Origin: Pollutibacter soli | Lineage (GTDB): Bacteria; Bacteroidota; Bacteroidia; Chitinophagales; Chitinophagaceae | NCBI GenBank assembly: GCA_029269725.1 | Contig: JARJHS010000012.1 | Coordinates: forward strand, 15,664 to 79,663 | Reading direction: 5' to 3' | DNA: 64,000 nt | Shown: piece by piece, positions 36,760-46,095 of the stretch | How positions within the stretch are numbered: the first letter of the stretch is position 1 | Layout: the number at the start of each line of letters is the position of its first letter | Position numbers and translations under genes: made by a program | The notes under the pieces: model-generated | Seen by the model: only the letters and a program-made list of their open reading frames with translations | What the model was told of the DNA's origin: nothing | The model's database searches: none

Positions 36760-37616
36760 TGCGGCCTCCGGGTGTTGAACCACATAGTGAACATAGAAAA
36801 ACATAGGCACATAGGAAATCTTATGTGTCTCCATGAACAATGTGGTTCAAAGAATTTGAGTCGGCCTACGGCCTTCGGGTGTTGAACCACATAGTGAACA
36901 TAGAAAAACATAGGCACATAAGAAATCTTATGTGTCTCCATGTCCTATGTGGTTCAAAGAATGTTAGTCGGCCTGCGGCCTCCGGGTGTTGAACCACATA
37001 GTGAACATAGAAAAACATAGGCACATAGGAAATCTTATGTGCCTCCATGTCCTATGTGGTTCAAAGAATGTTAGTCGGCCTACGGCCTACGGGTATTGAA
37101 CCACATAATGAACATAGAAAACATAGGCACATAGGAAATCTTATGTGTCTCCATGTCCTATGTGGTTCAAAGAATGTTAGTTGGCCTCCGGGTGTTGAAC
37201 CACATAGTGAACATAGAAAAACATAGGCACATAGGAAATCTTATGTGTCTCCATGTTCTATGTGGTTCAAAGAATGTTAGTTGGCCTGCGGCCTTCGGGT
37301 GTTGAACCACATAGTGAACATAGAAAACATAGGCACATAGGTAATCTTATGTGTCTCCATGTCCTATGTGGTTCAAAGAATTTTAGTTGGCCTACGGCCT
37401 TCGGATGTTGAACCACATAGTGAACATAGAAAACATAGGCATATAGGAAATCTTATGTGACTCCATGTCCTATGTGGTTCAAAGAAGTTTAGTCGGCCTA
37501 CGGCCTCCGGGTGTTGAACCACATAGTGAACATAGAAAAACATAGGCACATAGGAAATCTTATGTGTCTCCATGTCCTATGTGGTTCAAAGAATTTTAGT
37601 CGGCCTATTGCAAAAG
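36760..37616. repeat. Eight-copy tandem array of a 99-107 bp dyad repeat
   Basis: TTGAACCACATA marks each unit, at about 36774, 36881, 36988, 37095, 37194, 37301, 37407 and 37513, giving periods of 107, 107, 107, 99, 107, 106 and 106. Each unit folds on itself: TTGAACCACATAG pairs with CTATGTGGTTCAA, GGCACATAGGAAA with TTATGTGTCTCC, and a GGCCTGCGGCC palindrome separates units. The 99-bp unit lacks GCGGCCTT/C. There are no variable spacers, so it is not a CRISPR array. Short open frames here are repeat by-products. Confidence 0.9.
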
Positions 37617-38004
37617 GTTGTCTGCAGGTTGTTGTTTACGACAACGACATGAACGAAACCACGAGAGACATTGTAACTTCCAGAGAACGATAAATCATCG
37701 TTCGGGTTTTTCTAAAAGATGTATTAAATTATCATGGCACCTGCACCTTTTTTCCGGGTGTTACTTCTTTCTGTGTGTATATTTTTCCCGTATCCTTTCC
37801 GACATTTCCGGCTTCCTGTCTACTGCTGAGCAATATCATCGCTGTTGATATTAAAAGACGCAGAAGGGAAGTCAAGAGCGCATGCCCGACTAGCCGAGCA
37901 ACGGCGGGGAATGAGAAATGATAAACAATTACCCCAACTGCATCAAGAAAATCCAGATACAAAGCAACTTCTGTCGGAAATGGTTTTCCAAAGAATTAAA
38001 ATGA
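37617..38004. other. Intergenic region, nothing recognised
   Basis: Between the 107-bp repeat array and the DUF1349 gene. Several open frames of 60-76 codons overlap on both strands and none resembles a protein I know. Confidence 0.4.
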
Positions 38005-38012
38005 TAAGTTTG
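38005..38012 (+). promoter_or_regulatory. Candidate -7 element for the DUF1349 gene
   Basis: TAAGTTTG matches TAnnTTTG, 37 bp before the ATG at 38050. A TTG at the 20-nt -33 position is absent, so this is tentative. Confidence 0.3.
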
Positions 38013-38049
38013 GAATAGTAAATCGGGGAAATAACATTAATGGTTAAAA

Positions 38050-38727
38050 ATGAAAAGAATAATATTTGCTTCGATCCTTACATTGAAGTTATTAGTGTTA
38101 AGTATCAGTCCCTGCTTTACCCAGGAAAACAACTCACTAATGATCGAATCAATTCCATACCCACTGGTTTGGAATAACATTCCGGAGAGCTATTCAATTA
38201 AAAACGGATCCTTAATTATTGTCGCAGGAGCGAAAACGGATATGTTTCGTGATCCCAATGTCACCTATAATACAGACAACGCGCCTAAGCTGCTGTTTCC
38301 ACCGGACAATGATTTTATCCTGAAAGTCTCGATACAGCATTCTTTCGCAAACAAATGGGATGGCGGAGCGATTGTACTCGTCGAAGACAGTGTAAACTGG
38401 ATTAAATTCTGCTTTGAAAAAGATTATACCGGCGCAAGGAGAGTGGTGAGTGTAGTCACCAGGGATATTTCGGATGATTGTAATTCTGCTGAAATCAAAA
38501 GCGATAAAGTATATTACAAACTGGCGAAAGCCGATAACGTAATTACTCTTTATTATTCCCTGGACAATAAAAAGTGGTTTTTAACCAGGCATTTCCAGTT
38601 CAACAATACAAAACCGTTGAAAGTCGGGTTCTTAGCTCAATCGCCGACAGGCAATAGCTGCCGTGTGACGTTTTCTGATATTGTGTATGAGTCCAGAAAA
38701 ATAAAAGATCCTTACACAGGCGAGTAA
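38050..38727 (+). CDS. DUF1349 domain exported protein
   Basis: A 225-residue protein with signal peptide (about 1-24, ending CFTQ) and a single concanavalin-like beta-sandwich. DUF1349 landmarks: WNNIPESYSIKNGSLIIVAGAKTDMF, NAPKLLFPPDNDFILKVSI, WDGGAIVLVEDSVNWIKFCFE and YYSLDNKKWFLTRHF. Family members bind or process carbohydrates, but catalytic activity has rarely been shown. It stands alone before a repeat block. Confidence 0.85.
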   Translation: MKRIIFASILTLKLLVLSISPCFTQENNSLMIESIPYPLVWNNIPESYSIKNGSLIIVAGAKTDMFRDPNVTYNTDNAPKLLFPPDNDFILKVSIQHSFANKWDGGAIVLVEDSVNWIKFCFEKDYTGARRVVSVVTRDISDDCNSAEIKSDKVYYKLAKADNVITLYYSLDNKKWFLTRHFQFNNTKPLKVGFLAQSPTGNSCRVTFSDIVYESRKIKDPYTGE

Positions 38728-38739
38728 TCTTTTCAAATT

Positions 38740-39105
38740 GATTGGCGTTTGCTACAAACAGGGCGCTCCGATGGAGCGAAAAATTATTGTTGAATATTCT
38801 TGGTCAGCAGGCCCTGACAACTGGTGTTCTAAGCAGAATCGATAAAAACCATTGCACTTGCGAAGTAAACATCCCGTGTTCGATCCGCCCTGTCATCTGA
38901 TCTGGTTGCTGCCTTTTACTCGGTAGGAGCATCCTGTTTGTAGAAAACAATGTTTGTAGCATCTGATTTGTCGCTCCGTAGGAGCGTCCTGTAAAATGAA
39001 ACGAGCAAATAATTTTCAAAGGAGGCATGATGTACAAAAATGGATTTTTGAGACTTCTACTTATGCAGGTTTCAGGACGCTCCGATGGAGCGAAAATTAA
39101 TGTTG
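38740..39105. repeat. GGAGCG-palindrome repeats
   Basis: GCGTTTGCTACAAACAGGGCGCTCCGATGGAGCG at the left, CGCTCCGTAGGAGCGTCCTG near 38972 and CAGGACGCTCCGATGGAGCG at 39072 are the same family as 20039-20770, in another arrangement. It fills most of the 470-bp gap before the DUF3267 gene. Confidence 0.75.
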
Positions 39106-39199
39106 GATCTTATCCAGGAGGCCCGCTTTAAACAAAAAAGCCTTTGGTTTGTTCCTTCCGGATATAGCCAAAAATTAAATCCCCACTCACCTATAATGT

Positions 39200-39823
39200 A
39201 TGAAAATAGGGACCGAAGAATTAACTGCTCATGGATACGAAGAACTGGAAACGTTGAATCACAAAGAACTCGTTCCATTCATTCAGAAATATTTGAAAAA
39301 ACGGACGGCCTATTCTGTTTTCTATTATGCTGCTAACTTCCTTCTCTTTGCCGTAGCAGGTTATATGTTACTTAAAGATGTCCACATACCGGATTATGAT
39401 TTCGGTACCCGGTTTGCTCATCTCGCCTATGGTATAGCGTTAGCATTGGCCTTACTTCCGCTGCATGAATACATTCACGTATTGGCCTACAAAGCGCTGG
39501 GGGCAAAAAATACTTCCTATGATGTCAACCTGAAAAAATTCTATGTGATGGCGATTGCGGATAGGTTTGTAGCTGACCGCAGGGAATTTACCATTGTTGC
39601 CCTGGCACCGTTTGCATTCATTACGACTCTGCTGATTTTAATCTGTTTATTCGTAAACGCCCCATGGAAAATTACTGTTACAGGAGTTTTGCTGATGCAT
39701 ACAGCGATGTGCTCCGGAGATTTCGGTTTATTGAGTTTTTTTTCTTTTCACAAAGACAAGGATGTAGTTACCTACGACGAGAAGGAAAGGGGTTTGTCGT
39801 TTTTTTACGGGAAAGCGAGGTAA
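39200..39823 (+). CDS. DUF3267 family membrane zincin-like protein
   Basis: A 207-residue membrane protein with about four helices (near 49-66, 78-96, 133-152, 156-178). The HEYIH motif (H89, E90, H93) in LPLHEYIHVLAYKALGAKN matches the HExxH of DUF3267, a proposed metalloprotease family; a third metal ligand is not obvious. Many Bacillota relatives are uncharacterised. The ATG at 39200 was chosen over longer frames because it gives the usual N-terminal soluble segment. Confidence 0.8.
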   Translation: MKIGTEELTAHGYEELETLNHKELVPFIQKYLKKRTAYSVFYYAANFLLFAVAGYMLLKDVHIPDYDFGTRFAHLAYGIALALALLPLHEYIHVLAYKALGAKNTSYDVNLKKFYVMAIADRFVADRREFTIVALAPFAFITTLLILICLFVNAPWKITVTGVLLMHTAMCSGDFGLLSFFSFHKDKDVVTYDEKERGLSFFYGKAR

Positions 39824-40096
39824 ATTATGGAGCAGATTCGAATGTCAGCTAAATGCCAGCCACAACTAGTTCAATGTAAAGCCAGCTATTGACCAGTATC
39901 ATAATTATTTCTGACACATATCATCTGCATCGCTCAATGAACAGGATATGTTTGTAAGTATCGCCATCCGCTGGTGGGTTCATGATTGCAGGTAAAGATA
40001 ATCTGACAGCAAATCGGTTACAGAAGGTATCTGGAACATTACCTGGAGCCTCTTCGGTTGGCGCGATCTGCAACCTTGGTTGCGACTAACTGATAC

Positions 40097-41197
40097 ATGA
40101 TTATGAAGTTCATTTTTGCAGCTGTTATATTCATTCATGGCCTCATTCACTTTATGGGTTTTGCCAAAGCGTTTAACTATGGAGAGATCAACCAGCTGAT
40201 GATCCCTGTTTCCAGAACCATTGGTGCATTGTGGCTGCTTACGGGCTTTCTGTTTGTCATCACCGCCATGTTGTTTTTTATGAAAAAAGACAACTGGGGG
40301 ATGGTGGCTGCAGTTGCTGTTGTGATCTCGGAGGTGGTAATTATAATGAGCTGGAAAGATGCCAGGTTTGGAACTATCCCCAACGTGCTGATTTTAGCAG
40401 CAGCTTTCTTTTCATTTACAGCAGTACGGTTTGAAAACACTTTCCGGGCAGATGTTCAACAGCAATTTCTTTCCAACAACAGTTTACCAGCCAGTTTACT
40501 TACCGAAGCGGATTTGCAGCCATTGCCAGCGCCGGTGCAAAGATATTTACATTATACCGGGGTGGTAAATAAACCAAAAGTAAAAAACGTAAGGATCGTG
40601 TTTGAAGGACAAATGCGGAGCAGGGGAAAGGATTGGTTTAAGTTCCGTTCTGTTCAATACAATTTCTTAGATGAACCCGCAAGGTTGTTTTTTATAAAAG
40701 GAAAAATGTTTGGTGTTACCGTACCCGGGTATCATCACTACTTACAACAAAAGGCAGTGATGGATATACGATTATTTGGTTTGTTTGGAATTGTAAAAAT
40801 GGATGGAGAGGAAATGAATAAAACAGAAACAGTAACCTTTTTTAATGATATGTGCCTGATGGCTCCTGCAACTTTGATTGATAAACGCATCAGATGGGAA
40901 GCCATTGATGATACAAAATCAAAAGCCATTTTCACCAACGGAAATATCAGCATCACCGCAATCCTGTATTTCAATGAGAAGGGACAGTTGATCAATTTTA
41001 CTTCCGATGACCGGTATGATGTAAACGAAAAACTATGGATACCATTTTCCACCCTGGTGCATGAGTATAAAAAATTTGAAAACCATAACCTGTTGTATAA
41101 AGGAGATGCGGTATGGCATTACCCTGAAGGGGAGTTTGTATATGGGAAATTTTTACTGAAAGATATTGAGTACAACGGAAACGAATTTAAGAATTGA
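40097..41197 (+). CDS. DUF6544 family protein
   Basis: A 366-residue protein. The first 115 residues are four membrane helices (HGLIHFMGFAKAF, GALWLLTGFLFVITAML, AVAVVISEVVIIM, VLILAAAFFSF). The rest is a soluble domain with LPAPVQRYLHYTGVVNKPKV, RGKDWFKFRSVQYNF and GEFVYGKFLLKDIEYN, diagnostic of DUF6544. The function is not known. The start may be Met1 or Met3. The next two same-strand genes at 41273 and 41886 are close enough for an operon. Confidence 0.78.
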   Translation: MIMKFIFAAVIFIHGLIHFMGFAKAFNYGEINQLMIPVSRTIGALWLLTGFLFVITAMLFFMKKDNWGMVAAVAVVISEVVIIMSWKDARFGTIPNVLILAAAFFSFTAVRFENTFRADVQQQFLSNNSLPASLLTEADLQPLPAPVQRYLHYTGVVNKPKVKNVRIVFEGQMRSRGKDWFKFRSVQYNFLDEPARLFFIKGKMFGVTVPGYHHYLQQKAVMDIRLFGLFGIVKMDGEEMNKTETVTFFNDMCLMAPATLIDKRIRWEAIDDTKSKAIFTNGNISITAILYFNEKGQLINFTSDDRYDVNEKLWIPFSTLVHEYKKFENHNLLYKGDAVWHYPEGEFVYGKFLLKDIEYNGNEFKN

Positions 41198-41272
41198 AAC
41201 CAGGAAAGCTGGTGATACCATTCTGTTATGATTAACCCTTTCAGCAGACAGGCGTAAGCAGATAATTAAATA

Positions 41273-41878
41273 ATGAGAAGGATAAGGAAATTTATTAAAT
41301 ACTCTCTTATTTTTTATGCAATCATTGCATTGGTGTATTGGATATTCATCCGCCCTGTGCATATGAGCTGGGGTGCCACCGCTGCAGAACAACAGATGAA
41401 ATTCCCGGCCGACGAATTTATTTCCCCCGACAGAATTGTTACCACGCGAGCCATTGCTATTCATTCCTCTGCAGAAAAAATATGGCCATGGATCGCACAA
41501 ACCGGGCAGAACCGTGGCGGCTTTAACAGTTATTACTGGCTGGAAAATTTATTTGCCGCCAGCATGCACAATGCAGATTCCATCGTACCGCAGTGGCAGA
41601 ACCCGGTTCCCGGTGATACTATTTATTATGGAGAAGGAGAGGGTTATGAAATGATATCGTTTGTAAAACGAAATGAATACTATGCGTTAGGCGGATGGAC
41701 ATTCTATCTTGATTCCCTGGATACTGATCATACAAGATTAATTGTCCGCTATCCGTCTATGGAAGTAAAACAAAGTGTTTTGATGAGGGCTTACTACTAC
41801 GGTTTGTTTGAGCCACTGCACTTCATTATGGAATCGGGAATGATGATGGGGATTAAACAGAGGGCGGAAGCAAAATAA
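41273..41878 (+). CDS. SRPBCC-like membrane-anchored protein
   Basis: A 201-residue protein with one N-terminal membrane helix (about 11-25). The rest resembles the START/SRPBCC helix-grip fold used for binding hydrophobic ligands: AIAIHSSAEKIWPWIAQTGQNRGGFNSYYWLENL, then a pair of strands and a final helix. No ligand can be assigned. It lies 75 bp after the DUF6544 gene and 7 bp before the next membrane protein, so the three are probably transcribed together. Confidence 0.7.
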   Translation: MRRIRKFIKYSLIFYAIIALVYWIFIRPVHMSWGATAAEQQMKFPADEFISPDRIVTTRAIAIHSSAEKIWPWIAQTGQNRGGFNSYYWLENLFAASMHNADSIVPQWQNPVPGDTIYYGEGEGYEMISFVKRNEYYALGGWTFYLDSLDTDHTRLIVRYPSMEVKQSVLMRAYYYGLFEPLHFIMESGMMMGIKQRAEAK

Positions 41879-41885
41879 AAACGGG

Positions 41886-42416
41886 ATGAAGAACACAGTT
41901 ATTTCAAACAAAACAGCAGCATACAACGGCGCTTTGATTGCGGTGGCAGGTGTATTTGCCTATTCGTTTGCAGTGATGTTGTATACAATCATCCGTACTT
42001 CTGTAAGTATCTGCAGCATTATGCCATCCCCGGAACGCAGCAAAATCTTATGGGCCAGTGGTTTTTCGGTTGCTTACTCGGTGGGCGTGTTTTCTTTCCT
42101 TATGGCGATGGTTTCATCAATGGCTGGTGCGGTGGCAGGAGTAATATTGAGAAGAGTATTGTTGTGGCTCAATCCGGATGTACATCTCAGCAAATCAATA
42201 TTAATAAGCAGCATTGTTTCGTTGGTTCTTTTGTTGTTGCTTTACCTTGTACTTTATATACTTTTGAAGGAAAGGATTACGCTTCAGTATGCCGGAACGT
42301 TTTTGTTTTGGTATGTATTCCCGGCGGTGATCTTTTTTATTGCTGTTTTGATAGGTGGAGCAGTATTCAGCAACAGCTTAATGAAAGAGAAGACGAATAA
42401 AACGCCCAAGGATTGA
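41886..42416 (+). CDS. Multi-pass membrane protein of unknown function
   Basis: A 176-residue protein with four predicted helices (about 13-36, 58-85, 105-127, 142-164) and short hydrophilic ends. No catalytic residues or family signature are recognised. It starts 7 bp after the stop of the SRPBCC-like gene and is probably its operon partner. Confidence 0.65.
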   Translation: MKNTVISNKTAAYNGALIAVAGVFAYSFAVMLYTIIRTSVSICSIMPSPERSKILWASGFSVAYSVGVFSFLMAMVSSMAGAVAGVILRRVLLWLNPDVHLSKSILISSIVSLVLLLLLYLVLYILLKERITLQYAGTFLFWYVFPAVIFFIAVLIGGAVFSNSLMKEKTNKTPKD

Positions 42417-42649
42417 GCAATCACCCGGTAATGGTGTACCAGATCGCTATCGTCCGAAACGGGTAATGATAAATGCTCTTCGGCAATAATTCTCCCAAAA
42501 CGAAGACCGAAAATTTGACTTTTTTTGCTGACATTTTTTTCCTGCCACTCCGACAAATTTTCATTTTTTCAGGCAACAAATTCCAATGGCACAGGGGTTG
42601 ATTTCCGGATTTTAAAATCAATTTATTAACCATTAAAAAGAAGGTAATT

Positions 42650-43102
42650 ATGACACTGGTAAAAAGAAATGGAACCCTGGTGAGTCCATTGCCAATGCTC
42701 TTTGATGATTTCTTTAATCGGGATTATTTCAATTGGGGAACCTCCAATTTCTCCGACACCAACACCACGATTCCGGCGGTTAATATCAAAGAAACTGCTG
42801 AGAATTATGAAGTGGAAGTGGCAGCACCCGGCATGACAAAAAAAGATTTCAAGGTGGAACTGGACGGAAATACGCTGACCATCAGTTCCGAAAAAACCCA
42901 TCAGCAAGAGGACAAGGAAGGTGAGCGTTATGCCCGCAGGGAATTCAGTTACCAATCTTTCCAGAGAACATTCACCTTGCAAAAAGAGGTGGTAGATATT
43001 GATAAGATTGAAGCAAAGTATGAAAATGGATTATTGCTCCTGCTCATCCCTAAAAAAGAAGAAGCCAAACAAAAGCCGCCAAGGCTGATTCAGATTTCTT
43101 AA
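42650..43102 (+). CDS. Small heat-shock protein, Hsp20/alpha-crystallin family
   Basis: A 150-residue cytoplasmic chaperone that holds unfolding proteins. The N-terminus (TLVKRNGTLVSPLPMLFDDFFNRDYF) is followed by the alpha-crystallin domain: VNIKETAENYEVEVAAPGM, FKVELDGNTLTISSEK, RREFSYQSFQRTFTL and the ENGLLLLLIPK end strand, with the I-x-I-like IQIS tail. Length is standard. A GAAGG sits 9 bp before the ATG, one of few Shine-Dalgarno-like sites in the window. Confidence 0.93.
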   Translation: MTLVKRNGTLVSPLPMLFDDFFNRDYFNWGTSNFSDTNTTIPAVNIKETAENYEVEVAAPGMTKKDFKVELDGNTLTISSEKTHQQEDKEGERYARREFSYQSFQRTFTLQKEVVDIDKIEAKYENGLLLLLIPKKEEAKQKPPRLIQIS

Positions 43103-43322
43103 TTAAATGCTTCTTCGCCTCAAAAGTTGCCTTGATGAAAGGCAACTTTTGTTTTTGAAAAAAATTGAAGTCATCTGAAAAATGCCAGGTAATTGCGCCT
43201 CGGTTACAAAAAATACAGCAGGTAGTGGTTTAATATACGAAATTAGTATAGCGTAATGCAGCAGAAGCTTTTTTGATCGATGCCAGCATTAATAATTTCA
43301 ATCTCACAGATGTTATTATATT

Positions 43323-43613
43323 ATGGAGACGCAATTTTATATCACGATAACATTAAAGACGCATAAAGGTCTTGAAACCTTTGCAAAATTTTTCATAGGA
43401 AACCATCGTGATCTTGCTTTGAATATTTTCAGGCAGCTTAAAGGCTCACCCAATGTCAGTGAAAAAAATGTTCTGTATTTTGAATTTATGGAGACGGAAA
43501 AAGGGCTGCCTGTAAATCTTGATTTTATTGCCTGTACCCTGGATCAATTGGCTGAAAATTGCCGCATCATTACAAAGGAATTATTCATTTCAGAAAATCT
43601 TGAAGGCAACTAG
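43323..43613 (+). CDS. Conserved hypothetical protein of Bacteroidota
   Basis: A 96-residue protein with no signal or membrane segment. The start METQFYITITLKTHKGLE and central FFIGNHRDLALNIFRQLKGS look like a small single alpha/beta domain, and phrases such as FEFMETEKGLPVNLDFI are familiar from short Bacteroidota hypothetical proteins; no function is known. It lies between Hsp20 and a VOC gene. Confidence 0.6.
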   Translation: METQFYITITLKTHKGLETFAKFFIGNHRDLALNIFRQLKGSPNVSEKNVLYFEFMETEKGLPVNLDFIACTLDQLAENCRIITKELFISENLEGN

Positions 43614-43743
43614 TCAGCAATGAGGTAATCATTTTTCGAAATGCGGTCCAGCGACTTTCTGCAGTATAAAAGAATGTCGGTCTTTGCTATTTCAAATTCC
43701 AATCAGTATCATTGCACACGGCTCACCGGGCCGCTGCAGGAAA

Positions 43744-44163
43744 ATGTATCAACGAATTGCACATATTGCTTTAGTGGTTAAAGACTATGATGAAGCTATT
43801 GAGTTCTATACCCAAAAACTCGACTTCGAGGTACTGGAAGATACTAAACTAAGCGAGGATAAAAGGTGGGTAATGGTTGCACCCAAAGGGGCGAAAGAAT
43901 GTTGCCTGGTACTTGCAAAAGCTGCTAACGAAAGACAGACCGGCAGTATTGGAAATCAAACCGGAGGGCGGGTTGGATTTTTTCTCTTTACGGATGATTT
44001 TTGGAGAGATTATCATAAAATGATGGGCAGGCAGATAAATTTTGTGAGCACGCCAGCCACTTTTGAATACGGAAATGTCGCTGTTTTCGAAGACTTATAT
44101 GGCAATTTGTGGGACCTGATTGAGCCAAATGAAAATAATAAAGGACTGATGAAGTCTTCATGA
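43744..44163 (+). CDS. VOC family (glyoxalase/bleomycin-resistance-fold) protein
   Basis: About 140 residues from ATG 43744; an upstream ATG at 43684 adds a tail not typical of the family. The paired beta-alpha-beta-beta-beta fold is seen from IAHIALVVKDYDEAIEFYTQKLDFEV (His metal ligand) to VFEDLYGNLWDLIEP (final Glu ligand). Such proteins are metal-dependent lyases, dioxygenases or drug-binding proteins; the substrate is open. A palindrome follows 18 bp after the stop. Confidence 0.82.
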   Translation: MYQRIAHIALVVKDYDEAIEFYTQKLDFEVLEDTKLSEDKRWVMVAPKGAKECCLVLAKAANERQTGSIGNQTGGRVGFFLFTDDFWRDYHKMMGRQINFVSTPATFEYGNVAVFEDLYGNLWDLIEPNENNKGLMKSS

Positions 44164-44181
44164 TTGAGTGAGGGCGTTGAG

Positions 44182-44197
44182 CGTTGAACGTTCAACG
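44182..44197. repeat. CGTTGAAC palindrome
   Basis: CGTTGAACGTTCAACG is a perfect 16-bp palindrome after the VOC gene, preceded by GCGTTGAG. It is related to GTTGAACGTTTAAC at 2821-2834. A terminator or repeat role is possible. Confidence 0.55.
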
Positions 44198-44420
44198 AGG
44201 TCAACCAAAATGCAACTGTTTTCACGCTTCGACATTTACATCCATACAGCCACTGCATCAAAATTATTTTGTACTTCAATATTGACCAGGATTTGCTCAA
44301 CAGACAGCATCCCCGGTTAACTAAGATTCCAATATTCCATAAACGATGTATTGATCAGCGGCAATTTCAAATTATTTTACCTAAACGACGTTAATAATTC
44401 AGGATCAGAATATCAAACAG

Positions 44421-45059
44421 ATGATTAAGAAATACGCCGTATTGATATGCCTGTTGGCTTCAGCGGTATTACTGATAATAGCAACATTCAACTATCCCGG
44501 CGGCTCAATAGTCGACAAAAACTCTTCAGGTTTTGCCTGGTCTGAAAATTTCCTGAGCAACCTGTTTTCCATGCAGGCGATCAACGGTTCAGAAAACCGT
44601 GGCTGGATCTGGGCTCTTATTGGAATGGCATTTCACTCGGTTGGTTATGGAATTTTTTTTATCCATATGTCGAAAAAAATTCCTTCAGTACGATGGGCCG
44701 GCATTTTAAAAATTATCGGCGCTGCAAACATCATATTTATTTTCTTAATTGCAACACCCTTGCATGACCTGGGAACAATTTCAATCGTCTTAACATTGAC
44801 AGGCTTATTTGTAATTACCGTATTTATCCTGAAGACAAAACTCCTTTTACTTAAATTCTGTTGTATTGTCTGCTTATTGACTTATTACTGTTTCTTTTTC
44901 CTCTATGGTTTTGGTATGCTGGGTCCGGCAGTAATCCTGCAGAAAGTATATATTATTTGCTCGATGCTGCTGGTTTTAGGTCTTGAGTATTTTACCAGGT
45001 ATGAAGACTTTAAACCAATGAAACCGGTGGTACAAAAGGAATTGGCAGCTGACCATTAA
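44421..45059 (+). CDS. Multi-pass membrane protein (DUF998-like)
   Basis: A 212-residue protein with six to seven hydrophobic helices. The loop NFLSNLFSMQ, followed by NRGWIWALIGMAFHSVGYGIFF, resembles DUF998 proteins, though the family match is loose. No catalytic motif. Its stop is followed at once by a partial cassette-type left arm, so it may have a cassette origin. Confidence 0.6.
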   Translation: MIKKYAVLICLLASAVLLIIATFNYPGGSIVDKNSSGFAWSENFLSNLFSMQAINGSENRGWIWALIGMAFHSVGYGIFFIHMSKKIPSVRWAGILKIIGAANIIFIFLIATPLHDLGTISIVLTLTGLFVITVFILKTKLLLLKFCCIVCLLTYYCFFFLYGFGMLGPAVILQKVYIICSMLLVLGLEYFTRYEDFKPMKPVVQKELAADH

Positions 45060-45150
45060 CATTCGGCTTGCTGCAACGCGGGCTGACGAATTTAATCCCG
45101 TAATTAATCGCTCGCTGTTCTATCTGGCTTTTATAGAACAGAATGGTTTA
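45055..45150 (+). repeat. Partial attC-like element
   Basis: TTAACATTCGGCTTGCTGCAACGCGGGCTGACGAATTT, cut short after ATCCCGTAATTAATCG, resembles the left arms of sites A and C (ACGGGCTGA). No right core is found. Confidence 0.3.
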
Positions 45151-45173
45151 AGATAAAAATAGGAATTCCTGAT

Positions 45174-45377
45174 TTGGAAAATGTAATTTTAGTTGATAGG
45201 CATTTTGATAAGCGTATAGACAAGGCTGTTCAAATATTGAAAACAATTGCTGTAAAAGGCAATCATGAAGATAAAATAATAGCAGCAGAATATCTTTCTG
45301 ATTTCGGTAGTTTAGCGAACTTGGCAGGGCTCAAAGCTTATTCGTCCGACTTATTGGTTGTGAGGTCATACCAATGA
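45174..45377 (+). CDS. Small hypothetical protein
   Basis: A 67-residue protein starting at TTG. The sequence (ILVDRHFDKRIDKAVQILK, DKIIAAEYLSDFG) looks helical and protein-like, but no family is recognised. It lies between a partial cassette-type element and a Crp-like regulator. It could be a real small gene or a remnant. Confidence 0.35.
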   Translation: MENVILVDRHFDKRIDKAVQILKTIAVKGNHEDKIIAAEYLSDFGSLANLAGLKAYSSDLLVVRSYQ

Positions 45378-45454
45378 TTATTTACAATTAAATGCAAAAC
45401 GCACAACAGAAATTTTGTAAAATCAAATCTGATATCCAGGACTCATAAATTCAG

Positions 45455-46021
45455 GTGAATAATTTAAAAAGATATATCGAATCGTTAACAGATTTATCGG
45501 AACAAGGCTGGGAGGTTTTATCTTATTGTCTGACTGAAAGGCTATTTAAAAAAAACGAAATTTTATTGAAGGAAGGGGAAATCTGCAACTCAATATATTT
45601 TGTCAGTTCAGGAGTTTGCAGATCATTTTACAACCAGGATGGGAAAGAAATCAATACTGCTTTTTATTTTGAAAATGAGTTTACGACAAATATCAAGAGC
45701 CTGAGAGCATCAACAAGGTCAGAATACATTATTAAGGCGCACGAAAAAACCAGGGCGGTTGTCATTGACAAGTTTAAATTATTAGATGCTTACAAACAGT
45801 CCCATCAAATTGAAACATTTGGGAGAATGGTATTAGAACTGATTGTGGCGAAACAGGAAGAACATTCCGGCAGTTTCAAACTGCTAACCCCTATGGAAAG
45901 ATTTAATGCATTAGTTTCCCAGCACCCTGACTTTCTGCAAAGAGTTTCACTGACTCAAACAGCATCCTATCTGGGAATCAGTCGTGAGACATTAAGTCGT
46001 TTTCGGGCTAAAAAAAAGTGA
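45455..46021 (+). CDS. Crp/Fnr-family transcriptional regulator
   Basis: A 188-residue protein from a GTG start. An N-terminal cyclic-nucleotide-binding-like beta barrel (YFVSSGVCRSFYNQDGKE, FYFENEFTT) is joined by a dimer helix to a short C-terminal helix-turn-helix (LTQTASYLGISRETLSRFRAKK). No Cys cluster for an iron-sulfur centre is visible, and the cAMP-binding Arg is not evident, so the effector is unknown. It may control the SnoaL-like gene 75 bp downstream. Confidence 0.85.
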   Translation: MNNLKRYIESLTDLSEQGWEVLSYCLTERLFKKNEILLKEGEICNSIYFVSSGVCRSFYNQDGKEINTAFYFENEFTTNIKSLRASTRSEYIIKAHEKTRAVVIDKFKLLDAYKQSHQIETFGRMVLELIVAKQEEHSGSFKLLTPMERFNALVSQHPDFLQRVSLTQTASYLGISRETLSRFRAKKK

Positions 46022-46095
46022 ATTTTGTGATTTTTGACGCAGGTTTGTGATGTTCCGGATTTCCAACTTTGTGTACAATTTAAAAAACAACACAA

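Noticed and set aside
36633-37573. Minus-strand frames encoding METHKISYVPMFFYVHYV-type peptides
   Set aside because: They are translations of the 107-bp repeat; there is no start signal or independent support.
36760-37616. Possible CRISPR array (regularly spaced repeats)
   Set aside because: Units are tandem 99-107 bp repeats with no unique spacers, and no cas genes are nearby.
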